A stretch of DNA of 64,000 bases from Cymbidium sinense (lineage: Eukaryota; Streptophyta; Magnoliopsida; Asparagales; Orchidaceae). Below are positions 10,867 to 22,889 of the stretch, piece by piece. The DNA lies in assembly GCA_021442155.1 (NCBI GenBank), contig CM038229.1, positions 74,730,443 through 74,794,442 on the forward strand, given 5' to 3'. The notes below the pieces were generated by a model that ran no database searches, had not been told where the DNA came from, and saw only the letters and a program-made list of their open reading frames with translations. A program made the position numbers and the translations under genes. Positions within the stretch are counted from its first letter, which is position 1; each line of letters starts with the position of its first letter.

Positions 10867-11560
10867 TAGGGGTGTAAATGAGTCGAATATGAATAAGTTA
10901 TTTATATTTATTTGCATTTAAGTTCGCTTGTTAAAAGATGAATGTGCTCATAATATTATGACATGATCAACTCGCCTGAGCCTCAAGCATGAATGAGGGG
11001 GAACTCGGCTCCGATATGGTGATTCGTCGATCAATTACATCCCACATATTACGTCCCTGATCTCTTAGGAAACAAAACAGATCACATAACATGCTTGCCA
11101 TTGACTTGCTGGTTACACTTACCTTTGGAGTTTATCGAGATGGCTTGCTGATTTTACTTACTCTTCACACTCTTCGCAAAATCCAATTAAGTGAGGACCT
11201 CAGGACACTTGCTTAGAGAAGCCACATTAGCTATGATCGTAATTGTCACTCCAACTATTGTAGGGTGTATATGTTTTTATAGTGGGCAATTCATGTGTGG
11301 CAAGATCATCGTGCATTTATTGTATTATTGTGCAATGAGCCTATTGGTGTAGTTTTCATTACTCTATAATTAAAGAATTAAAAAATTAAGATATATTATT
11401 TTTGTATTGTCCATGATTTCATGAACTAGAGTTGAGTCGAGTTAGTTTTTTTTTAATTAAACTAAGCTTGTTTAATTTAGCTTGAGATCGAGCTCAAGCT
11501 TAGCTCGTGAAAAAAATTTAGGCTCGAGCTCGATTTCAAAGCGCAAGCTCAATTAATAAG
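10867..11560 (-). repeat. hAT-type terminus and subterminal repeats (probably hAT-2)
   Basis: TAGGGGTGTAAATGAGTC at 10867 is a classic plant hAT end. GAGCTCGAGC-type motifs (AGCTTGAGATCGAGCTC, GGCTCGAGCTCG, about 11480-11535) are common subterminal repeats of such elements. Its orientation fits the low-coordinate (3') end of the - strand hAT-2 gene that starts about 330 bp further on. The CTCAAGC-rich middle part is otherwise unremarkable. Confidence 0.5.
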
Positions 11561-12908
11561 CTTGAATTCAAAGGAAAGTTTTTTTAAAAATTTTTGCCTA
11601 GATTATAATGGTTTATATATGTGCTGTTGTACAATTATCTTGATTAAATATATGCTTTTATAACATATAATTATATGTAAGTATTCATAATTTTTTTTTG
11701 TATTGCAAAGTAGTTTTATATTACTTAAGCCTAACTCAATATAAAATAGATAATAAATTGCATATAGCATATCATGAGAAACACCCTATATAAATTTACT
11801 ATGATTGTATCATAAATCTCATATGTCAAAGTAAAAATAATAACAAGTATCATAAATCTCATATGTTAAAGTAAAAATTATGTCATCCACTAAACTATTT
11901 TGTATCAACTATTTGAGTAGGCCTACCAACCTTGCTTGCACTAATCTTATTTGATGTCTCAACTCTCAAGTCGCCACCACCTTTTGGTTTAAAACTAACA
12001 ACATACTCTTCATATAGCTCATATAATAAACAACGATAACTGACATTCCTCATGTTTTCATCTCTTATGTAAATCTTAGGATGTGCAAATTCAATCATCT
12101 GAACTTCTCCTTAAATTCATAATAACACCAAAGGCCATAAGATTATTCACTATAGTATTTGTCAAACTTTTCTTTCATTTTTCTTATCATTTTCATAATA
12201 AAAAATCAAATTAAATTGAACCCTCTTTTTTTTATAGTACAATTTGTGAGATGAATAAATTAAATTGGGTACGTCTAGAGATGATACTAATTTCTTCATT
12301 AAAGAAGCCCAACATCTCACAAACAATTTTATCTCACTCTTCATCTATAGGACAATTAACACATGCAACATCTCTTGCACCATAAGAAAAAAAAAAAAGC
12401 TTCCCTTAATTTCAATTCCATTATCATCATAGAATAGGTAGAATTCCAATGAGTAAAATAATTTATCACAAATTTTTTAGTTGTTAATTGTAATTGCTGT
12501 ACAACATCAATAAATCTTAATAATCTTCTTTTAGATGCACTATATCTCTGATTTTATAAACAACATGTTCAATACTTTTGATTATATCTTTCACCATTAA
12601 ATTCATAATAACAGAATAATAACTTACATGGAAGAGTCACCCACCAAAAGTAATTTTTCTTGGTTCTAAAACTATCTTTCAATAACTTAATGACCATCTC
12701 ATTATTAGTTGTATTACTAATTGACATAGTAAAACTTTATTTTAAGACTCCAATCATAAAGTGCTTTATAGAATGTATTCACAATTTGAGATGCAATGAG
12801 TGGAGGAGCTAAAACAAAAAAATTTAAAACATATTTTTATAATCTCCAACCAACATTAACATAGCATGCTATCACAATCATATAAAATACCCTTTGATTC
12901 TTTGATTT

Positions 12909-12910
<2 letters not shown>

Positions 12911-12976
<66 letters not shown>
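12911..12976. repeat. (AT)n microsatellite inside hAT-2
   Basis: 33 AT units, just upstream (in gene sense) of the GWRL.KYVLNFF motif. Confidence 0.97.
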
Positions 12977-12981
<5 letters not shown>

Positions 12982-13353
12982 AGTTGATTATGTTTATATT
13001 TTTTAATGCTTTTCTAAATTTTTTTTTTATTTCTCATACACCAACATAACATCGTTATGTGCAGTAGCTCTTGAATATTTCATAAAATATAGGGACATCG
13101 ACTTCAAACAAGATTAAACCCAAATTACTTAACAATTAAAAATGACTTTTTATTAATCAAGATGTAGTGATCAATCATTTCTTTGAGTTTTTCATGATCA
13201 TATCTGAAGTTAAAATGCATCGATCTTCAACTGTTTGGTTCCTTGAATTTTCATTATTAGTTGGCTGAAAAGTTAATAATTTTTATTTTTTAAGGCATGA
13301 ATTCGAGCCGCACAACACTCTAAGTGTTTTCTAAATTATCTAGTAGCATCTTT

Positions 13354-13501
<148 letters not shown>

Positions 13502-13657
13502 GTATTCCTCTTTCTTTTGACCATTTGAAAGAATAACTTATTTGAATTCTTCCTAAATCTTTGATGTCTTTTTTTTTCTTTCTATTATAATATCATTTTC
13601 ATTTTCTACATCAACCTCATAAAATATCATTGTCTTCAACATTCCCTCCATCACTAT

Positions 13658-14521
13658 TGTTTACATGTGAGAATTTTATTCCCAGATGTAGATCTTCGTC
13701 AATTCAAAAATTATCCAACACACAAGTGTGGAATATGAACAAGTGGGTTATAATGGAAAACCCGCGGAAAACCACCGGGCCTTGCCCACCAGAACTTTCA
13801 CTATGTGTTCAAAAGATACGCGCCCCGCTTCGTTAGTTCGGAGAAGAAGGTGTTTATAGGGGCGGAAACAATATTCCGAGTGTAGAAAATACACATCTCA
13901 ACTCCAACCCAAGGGAGAAGTTTCCCAAAAGTGCAGAACCGATCTTCCTGGGAGCAACCTCTTGATCTTGAGAAAGAGCTGCAACCCGTCTTTTCTATCT
14001 CCTGCACGAAGCTCGATCTTCGCGCACCACCAGACCTATGGTGATAGATCGCTGCCAAGGTCGACCGGTGGTTCTCGAGAGCTCTAGTCTTCAAATCGAT
14101 TCCCCCTCTAAGGTGAGAATGAAGCTCTATTTATAGATTTTGGGAGTGGCGTGCCTTGTAAATTCTGGAAAACTCCAACCACTCCCATCTGGACGCTCAA
14201 GGATCCCCGATGACGGTGTATTTTGATGATCCGGTGCCTTAATGATGTCTAATTGGGTGATCTTGGATTCGTTGGATTCGTCTTGACGCTCGATCATATA
14301 AATATGTCGATTTTGGTGACCATTTGGCGGATCGGGATCCATTTTCATGCTCGATAACTTGATCGATTCGAGCTTCGGATCGGACTATGCTTGATGTTCT
14401 TATGTTAGTCTCATCGAGGCGGTTATTTGTAAGTTTGTTGAAATCGGTGATTAGATCGAAGCATTTTTTGAAAATGCCTTGAGATTCGTGCTTGATCGAT
14501 TAATTTTACGAGGATGTATCG
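13658..14521 (-). repeat. 3' LTR of the Tat element
   Basis: It aligns with 22040-22889 over its whole length, with shared anchors such as TTAGTTCGGAGAAGAAGGTG, AACCCAAGGGAGAAGTTTCC, AGGTCGACCGGTGGTTCTC and GAAGCTCTATTTATAGATTT. The internal end reads GTATCG instead of GTATCA, so the terminal CA (+ strand view) has mutated. Next to it (14522-14540) the - strand is purine-rich (AAAAATAGGAA), a weak polypurine tract. Confidence 0.9.
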
Positions 14522-14529
14522 TTCCTATT

Positions 14530-15150
14530 TTTGGGTGACATTATCGATCATCAAAATATATGTCAAATAGAAAATAGCAAATTCTTCAATGAAATTTGAG
14601 AGTCCATCAAGCGCATTTTGAGAGAACAGATCTTCATGCAATATTATAACGTGGAAGGCGATCGGGCAAATCGTATGTGTGAGTGCGATATTTTGAGGTT
14701 ATGGATCGTCGTGCGAGTTCAGCGGCGCGGAAGCCCGCGTATGGCCGTATCGGCGCCATGCGCCCGGCATATGGCGGCGGGTGATAGCGAAGCCGCTGGC
14801 GAATGCGATTCGCGGCGGAGCGATGGTCTGGGCAGCGGTGAGTGGCAGCGGGCGGGCAATCGAATTCATGGAAGCGGCGCTGAGCCAGCCGTCGATTCGC
14901 ATGAGAAGCGAGCAGTCGAGCTACGGAATCGGGTGTGGCCAGTTCAGCGTGGCCGAGTTGAAACGCGGCCGGAGGATTCGCGCATGAGCCAATTGGGCCT
15001 TGATGGTTTGACGATGGGCAGCGATTCGACCTGGGTTCGAAGCGTCATGTAGCGTGGGCCAGTTTGTCAGGCGCTTGGATGAGCTGCCCCAGCTGTGGGC
15101 AGCGGCCCCTTCTGGCTCTTGAGGAGCGGCTCTGGCCCAGCGGCCCACGC
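14530..15150 (+). other. GC-rich region upstream of the antisense gene
   Basis: It lies between the 3' LTR and the antisense TATA box and is distinctly GC- and CpG-rich (GCGGCGGGTG, GGCGCGGAAG). A 144-codon frame (14618-15052) and overlapping frames on both strands look like by-products of high GC. As promoter-proximal DNA of the antisense gene it could be regulatory; no protein is recognised. Confidence 0.4.
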
Positions 15151-15194
15151 TTTTGGGCGGTTTGGGCATTTGGCGGTTTTACCTTTTAAGGGTC

Positions 15195-15201
15195 TATAAA
15201 A
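15195..15201 (+). promoter_or_regulatory. TATA box of the antisense gene in the Tat element
   Basis: TATAAAA within GGTCTATAAAACCCC, on the strand opposite to gag-pol. It lies about 290 bp before the antisense coding region and follows a GC-rich segment, as in a plant class II promoter. A pyrimidine-rich stretch (CTTTTCTCATCTCCTCTCTCC, around 15225-15245) sits about where transcription would start. Confidence 0.6.
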
Positions 15202-15484
15202 CCCCAGGTAAGAGGGAAAGGCACTCTTTTCTCATCTCCTCTCTCCTCTTAGAGTGCATAGCCCTCCCCAGGTGGAGTTTGGGCACTCTCCTTGGAATAA
15301 TTTTCATCTCGTGCAGTTGCGGTGTTTGTAGATGGGTGAGAATCTTTTGAGAGACACGTCACCCTTAGCGGAGGCGGAGGAGGAACCTTCTAAAATGGGA
15401 GGGCGAAGATTGGTGGGAGTCGTCGATCACGGAGACACATTGATCGTGCCGGAAAAATATTATTTTCAATGATTTGGTTCTTAA

Positions 15485-16720
15485 GTGTCAGAAGAAGTCG
15501 ATAGAGCCCAATCTCCGCCCGGGTATTTCACCACTTACGAGATGAGTTTGGGCGGGATTGCGGTTTCCCCATCCCGAGATGATCGCCATTTTGTCGACAT
15601 GCGAGGTTTGCATTTCCAGTTTTGGCGAGGCGATCGTGATGGGACTTATAGTCTTTTGAGGCGTGTGCGACCTCTGATTACCTCGCCGCATGATGTGCAA
15701 GTTTACTGCGATGCACGTGGTGGTATCACACTGAGTCGGCTACTTGACCTCGGACGAAGGATCCTCCCAAGAGTTGGGCAAGCGATTCTTTTTTGTGAAG
15801 AATGACAGGGTCTTCTAGAAATGGGGAAAGGCGAGATTTACCCATTCCCTAGTTGGTGATGAAGATATCCTGCGACGGCGAAATTCGAATATTGAAGATC
15901 TTGATTTGAGATTGATATATCAGCAATTTGTCGGGAGGAATCTTTGTTGGCGGGGCTTTATTCATCGGCGGTCTTATCACGTTGAAAGCCAACAAGAGGT
16001 TTCAGGCCGATCTCCCAAGCGTCCTCGGCTTCTTCCGTGAAGGACCCGTCTCCGATAGAGAAGAGGAAAAGGGCGAAGAGGTGATGGTGATATCGAATAC
16101 GAAAAGAGTCGGCCTTGAGTAGTCGTCCCAAGGATCTTCATTCACGAGGGCGTGTTGAATCATTCTGCGTGTCGTCGACATGCGAAGCGGTAACAATCCT
16201 TCTTCGTTCATCATCTTTTATTTCCCATTTCCTTGTGCTTAACGTAATTTTTCTTATTTGAATCTTGAAGAAGCAAGAACTTGACTTCAAAATGAACATT
16301 GTCTTTGAATATTTGGAATTGAGTTCGTGAAGGTCAAGTTTCTCCATGGTGAATATAAGAAGCGGTATGTGGAGAAAGTAAAAGAGATGTCCGTGTTGGA
16401 GAATCAACTTGATGAGTGCGGACCGAGTTGGCGACTCAGCGACTTCTCTTTCGTCGGGAAGTTGAGCGGACTGGGATGAATTAGTGGAGGCTAGACGAGA
16501 GGTTGGTTGCGAAAGGATCGAAGATCTTTTAGAAGGTTTGGTCTTGAGGCAAGAAGCAGAGTTCTGGCAGCTCGCCTTTCGAGAAAGAGGCGCCTTATCT
16601 CGGGTAGAAGCGGGAGCGGATCCGCAGCGTGGAGGACTTCAAGAACTTCGGCGACCTTCAAGAGTATCATCTGAGGATCACGTTGAGGAGGCGAGACCAC
16701 GTGTATGATGTAGAGGTGAA
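15485..16720 (+). pseudogene. Antisense extra ORF, gypsy-type transposon domain (Transposase_28-like)
   Basis: This gene runs opposite to gag-pol, between integrase and the 3' LTR. At about 15520-15550 it reads SPPGYFTTYEMSL. A one-base shift then continues GLRFPHPEMIAILSTCEVC (about 15552-15610), the GYFT.YE...GLRFP.P layout of the plant family called putative gypsy type transposon. Further on, GKRFFFVKNDRVF.KWGKARF (about 15778-15840) fits the later part of that domain. Downstream (16260-16720) an acidic, Glu/Arg-rich, coiled-coil-like part may follow an intron with an acceptor near 16268. Extra ORFs of this type, often antisense, are known from Tat elements; their job is unknown. Frameshifts disable this copy. 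Confidence 0.68.
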
Positions 16721-16999
16721 GGCTTTGGAGGCGGCGGTGTGTTGATGAAGGCTTCATCCGAGGTTTCTTGAAGGCTTGGCGTGCTCGCAGGAGGCTGGTG
16801 TTGAGGTCCTTTCTCCAGCCCTTCTAGCGGCGATGAGGATGACTGGATAGTTCTTCATCATCTCGATGAGACCATCAAGCTGTAGTTGTAGTTCCTTTAT
16901 GTTGCATTTGTTATTGTATATTATTTCTGGTTGATTGTACTTGTATGTTCTGCGAGAAATATTAACAATCCACAAAATTGTTTGTGAATATTTTCGGAG

Positions 17000-17660
17000 T
17001 TGTGTGTCAAAGTGTACTCGATGATAAAGATTCGCGTAGAAGAGATCATCGGGAATCCCTTTAGGATAATTCGATCTATTCTAAGATCATTACGAGCGTT
17101 ACTTGATGACAAACTTGCGGAATATATTTATAGAGGTTCTCTCGAGAACCTCTCGATCTATCTAGGTTGTGTATGGGCGTTTACTAATGATGTTAACTTT
17201 GTTATGGAGAAAGTTGTAGGCGTCTATAGAGGATTGCCAACTTATCCAAGGTTGTTTATCGAGGCGTTACTCGCGATGTTAACGTATAGGAAGATCGGTC
17301 GAATTCCACGGGGATCGATCTTACCACGAATGAGATACAACAATAGTTTATCTCTTGAGTGGTGTTTTAAAATGCAAGCATAAGCAAGAAAAGTCACAAT
17401 AAGTATGAGAACTTTAACATAGATAGAAACATAAATCCAAACACCTTGATGCCAAGGTTGGACAATAAATGCGACAAGCAGTATCGATAAATGTTTAATT
17501 CGATAACAACAATTGCAATACAAACATACCGATGATAATGTTTTTTATTCACTTTAGAATAAAAAAAGGCGATACATCAGGTAGTACTTACGGAGGTTTG
17601 TAGCATTCCAGTGCGTGGGAGAGTCTTCCCATACTATCCTTAAGCTTGAGCGTGCGGGCT
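17000..17660. other. Spacer between antisense gene and integrase end, with hairpin
   Basis: The 3' ends of the antisense gene (+) and pol (-) converge here. AGAGGTTCT-CTCG-AGAACCTCT (17132-17153) is a 9-bp perfect stem with a 4-base loop. Open frames on both strands (for example 17000-17383 on +) show no known domain. The spacer plausibly holds the polyadenylation region of the antisense transcript. Confidence 0.4.
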
Positions 17661-17665
17661 TGATT

Positions 17666-18480
17666 TTAGACACCACCATCAGCCTTCCCAAGCTGGTGAG
17701 AGTTTGTTACGGTGCCTTTTCCTCGAAGTCGAGACTTCGAGGACGAGGTCCCCAACAGATATTGGTCGCGGGTTTTTACCCTTCTAACCCTCGAGCAATC
17801 CTTTGCCGATAGAAGCCATTCTGAGTGTCGACATGTCGCGTCTCTCGTAGAGATCCGATGGAATCGCTTATCGTCATCGCGATCAAAGTTATGGGTTCTA
17901 GGCTGGACCGATGTCGACCGAATAATACCTCGCCCAAACACGATTGTACGGGCTTTCTCCAGTAGGGTCCTTGATGTATGGTAAGCCCAAAGAACATTGG
18001 ATAGTTCTTCCATTGCCCTGCTGTGGTTCGGCCAGTTTTAGTATTGTCCTATTGGTGACTTCGGCCCCATTTGCCCGGGATGGGATACAAATGCGGTGGA
18101 TTAACCGATATGCGCACGCGTAAAGATGTGAATGTCTTTCCCGTGGAACTCGGCCCCATTATCGGTGATGATTTTTAAAAACGACAAATAATATTTGAAC
18201 CTCTCGCATTGTTAGCCTCAAGGTGGTAGACACTTTAAGTAGGCCCTAAGAAGGACCGCCAGAGTTCGCCACCGATTATGGTGAAGTTCATTTCACGCCA
18301 GACGGATAACATCGGTCCGCTGGCAAGGCCCCGCTTTGAAGAAAGGACATGATCGGGTCAATCCATGAAGATTCTTTTGGGTCCTAGAGATTGTATCACC
18401 CAAGGCCTCAATACCGGGAAAGTGGATGTCCTCATGTATTTTCTCTTGAAAAGATCTCCGTTGTTGTGGCTAACTTGGAG
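17666..18480 (-). pseudogene. Integrase of the Tat element
   Basis: On the - strand, 18013-17666 reads EELSNVLWAYHTSRT, matching the ELPNVLWAYRTTPRT motif that follows the integrase catalytic core. Further on TRDQYLL and KGTVTNSHQLGKADGGV fit the C-terminal LVLRR...GPYRV segment with shifts. The zinc-binding and DDE core should lie in 18480-18020, but the frame is too damaged for me to point to the catalytic residues. The enzyme would insert the cDNA into nuclear DNA. Confidence 0.7.
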
Positions 18481-18815
18481 AGGGCATCCGCTGCTTCGCC
18501 TCCCTAGAATATGAGTTATCCGATGGGTCTCGATTCGCAAGAAGTGACTTTGCCAAAAGACTGCGGCAAGTCATGGATGACTGTATCAAGTCTCCTTCAA
18601 CGCGAGGCCACAAGGTGAGTCCGTAGATGGCTAAGTTCGACCTCACAATGGCGAGCCTTAGTCCCGCTAATGAGGGCCTCGACTCGCGACATTATTGGTG
18701 CCGGAACTTTAGTCAAAGTCTACTCTAAAGTTATTTTACTTGGGGAGATAAGCAAAATTCCTCGCCCCGCACCGAATCAAGCTCCATCAACATATAATGT
18801 CCATTGATTTGTCAT
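18481..18815 (-). pseudogene. Second (archaeal-type) RNase H domain of the Tat element
   Basis: It starts at QWTLYVDGA (about 18810-18777), the entry motif of the additional RNase H that marks the Tat clade. The matching end DALSKLATTTEIFSREYM is visible near 18510-18450. The middle is shifted several times. In Tat elements this domain follows the standard RNase H and may help degrade the RNA template. Confidence 0.68.
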
Positions 18816-18829
18816 GGAGTGATGAATGA

Positions 18830-19420
18830 TCTGGTGTGGTGATGGGATGGTACATTCTACAACGTCGGAAGCACTTGTGACTTTATATCGTGACGGAAGA
18901 AAATGGATGTCAAACTCTCCAAGCTCGACCACTTCATCAACCTTCCGATACATCGCTTTTGAATAGTTCTTAATGGAAGATGAGTGTAGACGTTGATGGT
19001 GTGGGCAAAGCATCGCAATTTTCGCGCACTAGACAACTTCTTATCTCGCTAGTGGATAGCCCCTTCAGACGTAAAGGATTTTCGACATAGTAAATGGGTC
19101 AATGAATTCTCTCTCGTATCGACGGAGCTTACGGCAGAAGAAAGAAGATAGATGTGCCTTCTTTGGATAGGCTTTGATAATAGGGGAAGCTAAATAGACT
19201 GTTGCTCAAAAGTAGCCGACATTCATCATCACCGGAATCCATTTCCTCGCACCCTTAAGATTTTGAAGAATGGTAGATACTTATCTCCGAAGGGCCAAGA
19301 ATCGCGATAAAGTAATCCTTCCGTCAAACGTTGGACTTCCTTGATCGTTCTTGAGGTGACATGTCCTTGAGTGCTTTTATCTTCTCGGGTTGGCCTCTAT
19401 CCCACGAGTGACCATGAAGC
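18830..19420 (-). pseudogene. RNase H and connection region of the Tat element
   Basis: The frame 19013-18777 contains KVDEVVELGEFDIHFLP and SASDVVECTIPSP, equivalent to the KWAVELGEFDI...ALADFVVECT hallmark that closes the first RNase H in Tat/Retand-type pol. The upstream part, 19420-19020, continues from RT with multiple stops. Confidence 0.72.
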
Positions 19421-19935
19421 CTAGGAATTTCGAGGAAACTCCAAAATGCACTTGCTTGAGCCGCATCTTGTAGTGTCGAAGAATGTCAAAGCACTATTGA
19501 TCGTAAATATCGCGTGATATTTCCAAGCTCTTCTCACCAACATATCAACATACACCTCCATATTGTGCCCTATAAGATCCTTGAAGATCTTATTCATAAG
19601 CGTTGATATGTTGCTCCAAAGATTTTTAGTCCAATGACATGACCGATAAGATAGTCCCTTATCTGCTTGGAAGGATGTTGCTTCCTCATCTGTTTGTTCA
19701 TCCCGATTTGATTTGTAGTAATCCATGAAGCTCAAAGATTCGATCTCGATGTCGCATCAACTAGTTGGTCGATACGAGGAAGGGGAAGCTATCTTTGGGC
19801 ATGCAAGGTGAGTCGATGCACATTCTCCGTGAACCGCTGGCTTCGACCACCACGTTAGCCAACCAGTGGGGTAGTAGACTTCTCGAATGAACTTCCGGTG
19901 ATTTCTTGTTCTATGACAAATCGCTCGTGGCGAAG
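19421..19935 (-). pseudogene. Reverse transcriptase of the Tat element
   Basis: From about 19930 the - strand gives FIREVYYP, then PKDSFPLPRIDQLVDAT (reconstructed by eye across one shift), SFMDYY near 19735, and LMNKIFKDLIGHNMEVYVD-MLV (about 19610-19540). The catalytic YVDD box reads YVDM here: one aspartate codon is gone, so the polymerase would be inactive even without the stops. Confidence 0.8.
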
Positions 19936-20480
19936 GTTCTTTCTTCTCAGATCACCGCTTGTAGGTGAGTCAACTTTGAGGAGTGCGTAATGACTTCGTC
20001 AATGCCCGTATCATATGCGCCGTGCAAAGATATCTTGATTTTACGTAAAAAATCTACGATTGATTTCGAGACGAAACGATCCCACCTTCACCTTTCGCGA
20101 TGGATCAACTCGAGATAGAAGACAAATTACATCTTCAACGGAGAAGCCCTCATCCTCATCTCGTAGGTAAGTTCTCGATGTTGAGGGTTACCGACGTAAA
20201 TGGTCTTTGTTTGATATAGCACGCCAGCTTATTCGTTGATTCCCACTTACCACGCCGATGCCGGTGTCGGGAATTTCATCTTGAGGTGAGGCACGATGCG
20301 GCCGAATAGAGAGAGGTCTCCCAAATATTGCATAGACTGACTTGACTACAAATTGTATCAAGTGGGTTGCGTGTCGGGAAATTCTCCAAGAGTTACGGAA
20401 GACTGATTGTCCCTTCCACTAATACCCGATTATCAAATCCATACGTTGGACCGTGGGTTGAAGCTTCTCTTCTATACCCA
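19936..20480 (-). other. Linker between protease and RT of the Tat element
   Basis: This is the expected place for the protease C-terminus and the RT N-terminal part. The frame is too broken for a domain call on either strand. Confidence 0.4.
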
Positions 20481-20499
20481 TGCTAAGAAAGTGGAGTAA

Positions 20500-20650
20500 A
20501 AAAGAACATCAACCGAACTCCCATTGTCGATCAATATCCTTTTAATATTGAAGCATGGATCACCGACTGACTGATGACAAGGGATCTTGATGTGGGATGC
20601 GGCCTCTAGATCTAAATCATCAAAGGTGATAGAATGGTCAACCCGACTTC
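20500..20650 (-). pseudogene. Aspartic protease of the Tat element
   Basis: After a one-base shift the - strand reads ITFDDLDLEAASHIKI, then RILIDNGSSVDVLF (about 20545-20505). This matches the Tat protease start (TFDD) and its active-site loop (LIDGGSSADVLF), with D-N-G-S at the catalytic aspartate. It would process Gag-Pol. Confidence 0.75.
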
Positions 20651-20899
20651 TTCTACCGCTCTAAGCGGCGACAATGAATATTTGCTGAGATCACCGCCTC
20701 CCGAATTGTTTCTATCTCCCACCGCTGGCGCCTTCAGCTAGTTGCCCCAAAGATTTGCTGGACGAGCTGGTTGGTTTTGTATAAACGGCCTAGATACCTC
20801 GACGATTAGTCTTCAATCTCCTCCTTCGCTGGCACTCTTCGCAGTGCCCCGCGGTGAAAGTGGCGTAATTTCTCTTGATTTCCAATTCCTGTGCTTTAA

Positions 20900-21640
20900 A
20901 GGTCACGGCCACTTGACGCCATCCTCTTCTGAATAGCCGGGGATGTTCGCATGACGCGTGTTGAGAGTCATATTTTCTCCGATTGAGTCATCCGAGGTCG
21001 CCGAGGAGGTTTTGGGGAGGTTCTTCTCTCTCTTTTCTCGAGATGTTTGAACATCACCTTTTGGGAACCTTCTTCCGCTTTGTGGTTCAAGCTGTATGAG
21101 CACCGATAGCCGCCGGAGATTTGTGCCTCTGGACCAGTCGATAGAATGGACGTCTCGCAATGATGAATAAGTATCCGTCGAGTCCTCCGAGAAGCACTCA
21201 AAAAAGTTCCGGATCTACTCTCCTCGGGCTTCGAGGAGAACCTGAAGTATTCTTTGAGGGACTCTCCATCGCTCGGCGGATTCTGAGAGATGTGATGAAT
21301 CGATGATTCTCTTGTTCGCCGTGAACTGCTACATAAAATCCGGCGAGCTCTCCAAATGATCGAACGGACCCCTTAGCGAGCGAATAGAATCAAGTACGAG
21401 CCTTTGAGAGTCGGGGAATACCCCACAAGACAGAGTCATTTGACGAATGTGCATGCGCTAAAAGTGATCGATATGCTCGACGGACGGCTGTCGTAAGGGT
21501 CCATCGGGAAGCTTGAATCTCGCAACGGTATTGCGAGATGATCTCAAAGGGGACGAAGTTTTGGAAGAGGCGGCGAGAATGGATCATTCGAGATTTTTTC
21601 GGAACTCTTCACTGCCGCCGTAGTTCATCGCAGAGAGACG
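20900..21640 (-). pseudogene. Gag of the Tat element
   Basis: On the - strand from about 21600, fragments in three frames give LPDGPL / DPYD, then AHAHSSNDSVLW.GIPRLSKARTWFYSLAKGSVRSFGELA (21450-21330, joined by eye over two shifts, shown only in part here), FTANKRIIDSSHLSE and ESLKEYF. These are the landmarks of Tat/Retand Gag (ARTWFYSL...SFGELA...SLK.Y..RF). A basic, Ser-rich tail (21160-20903) leads toward protease. It is clearly a pseudogene. Confidence 0.75.
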
Positions 21641-21649
21641 TGGAGTTTC

Positions 21650-22015
21650 ACCATACGAGGTTATTGTGGTGGGAGAATCCGGCATCCGGTTCAAGATCTG
21701 GATGTGGTGCCAAGGGTTCTCTTTTGTGATCCGATTCCTGCAATCATTCTCGTGAAGAAAATTTGGATTATGCGAGGGCGCGGAACCTCGTGGCTCTTCC
21801 AGCGTGTTGGAACGCCGGCCCTCTCAGAGTCGAAGAATTTCGCTCTGGGAATCCTCCATCCTTGAACGATCTTCCAAAGAGGGGCTGACGGACCTCACCG
21901 GGGACGTAAGTCTGCTATGTAGAGAAGTGTTGGAGACTTGGCGTCCCTGATCCCGAGAGAATGAGGAGTTGCAAAACCCGCTTACCAACCATATTGGAGA
22001 TATAGCAATGGGGAA
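21650..22015 (-). other. 5' leader of the Tat element
   Basis: It lies between the primer site and Gag in element sense. No conserved domain is visible; it would hold packaging signals and the Gag start. Confidence 0.4.
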
Positions 22016-22039
22016 CTGTTATCTCACAGACGGCTAAAC
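22016..22039 (-). promoter_or_regulatory. Primer binding site of the Tat element
   Basis: In element sense the LTR end (GCATGCA) is followed by GTTTAGCCGTCTGTGAGATA. Tat-clade elements have TTGGCGCCGTCTGTGGGAA here, so this looks like a decayed version, keeping GCCGTCTGTG. It confirms that the element reads on the - strand. Confidence 0.65.
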
Positions 22040-22889
22040 TGCATGCGTTAGAGAATTTTATTCCAGATGCGAGATCTTCGTCGTAGCCCAAAATTATCCA
22101 ACACACAAGGGATATGAACACAGGTTATACGGAAAACCCGTTAAGGAAAACCACGGGCCCAGCCTCAGTAGAACTTTCACTATGTGTCAAAGATACGTCC
22201 CTCGTTAGTTCGGAGAAGAAGGTGTTTCTGGGCGAAACAATATTCCAGTGTAGGTACAATATCGGCCAACTCAACCCAAGGGAGAAGTTTCCCAAAAGCG
22301 GCAAGAACCGATCTTGGGAGCAACCTCTTAATCTTCGTGAGAAAGGAGCTGAACCGTCTTTTCTAGTCCGGGGCGATCTCCTGGGCGAGCTCGATCGTGC
22401 ACCACTTGGTGGCACCTGGGTGGTGATAGATCATCGGCCAAGGTCGACCGGTGGTTCTCTCGTCTTCAAATCGATTCGGTCCCCTCTAAGGTGAGAATGA
22501 AGCTCTATTTATAGATTTTGGGAGTGGCGCCTTGTAAATTCATGAAAACTCCAACCACCAGGACGCCAGCATCCCGATCGACGACGGTGTATTTTGATGA
22601 TCCGGGTGCCTTAATGATGTCTGAATTGGGTGATCTTGGATTCGTTGATCGCCTTGACGAGCCGCCGACCGACTATAAATATGTCAATTTTGGTGACCAT
22701 TTGGCGGATCGATCCATTTTCATGCGATAGCTGATCGTCGATCGAGCTCTGATCAAACTATGCTTGATGTTTATGTTCGTCCTCATCGAGACGGTCAATT
22801 TGATGTAAGTTTTTGAAATCGGTGATTAGATCGAAGCATTTTGAAAATGCCTGAGATTCGCTTGATGATTAATTTTCGAGGATGTATCA
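22040..22889 (-). repeat. 5' LTR of the Tat element
   Basis: 850 bp, the partner of 13658-14521. In element sense it begins TGATACATCC (22889 downward) and ends GCATGCA (22040). CTCTATTTATAGATTTTGGG (22503-22522, + view) is shared with the other LTR and is a possible TATA region. Confidence 0.9.

Noticed and set aside
14618..15169. Overlapping ORFs on both strands in the GC-rich part of the Tat element
   Set aside because: High GC content removes stop codons; frames overlap on both strands and none shows a domain.
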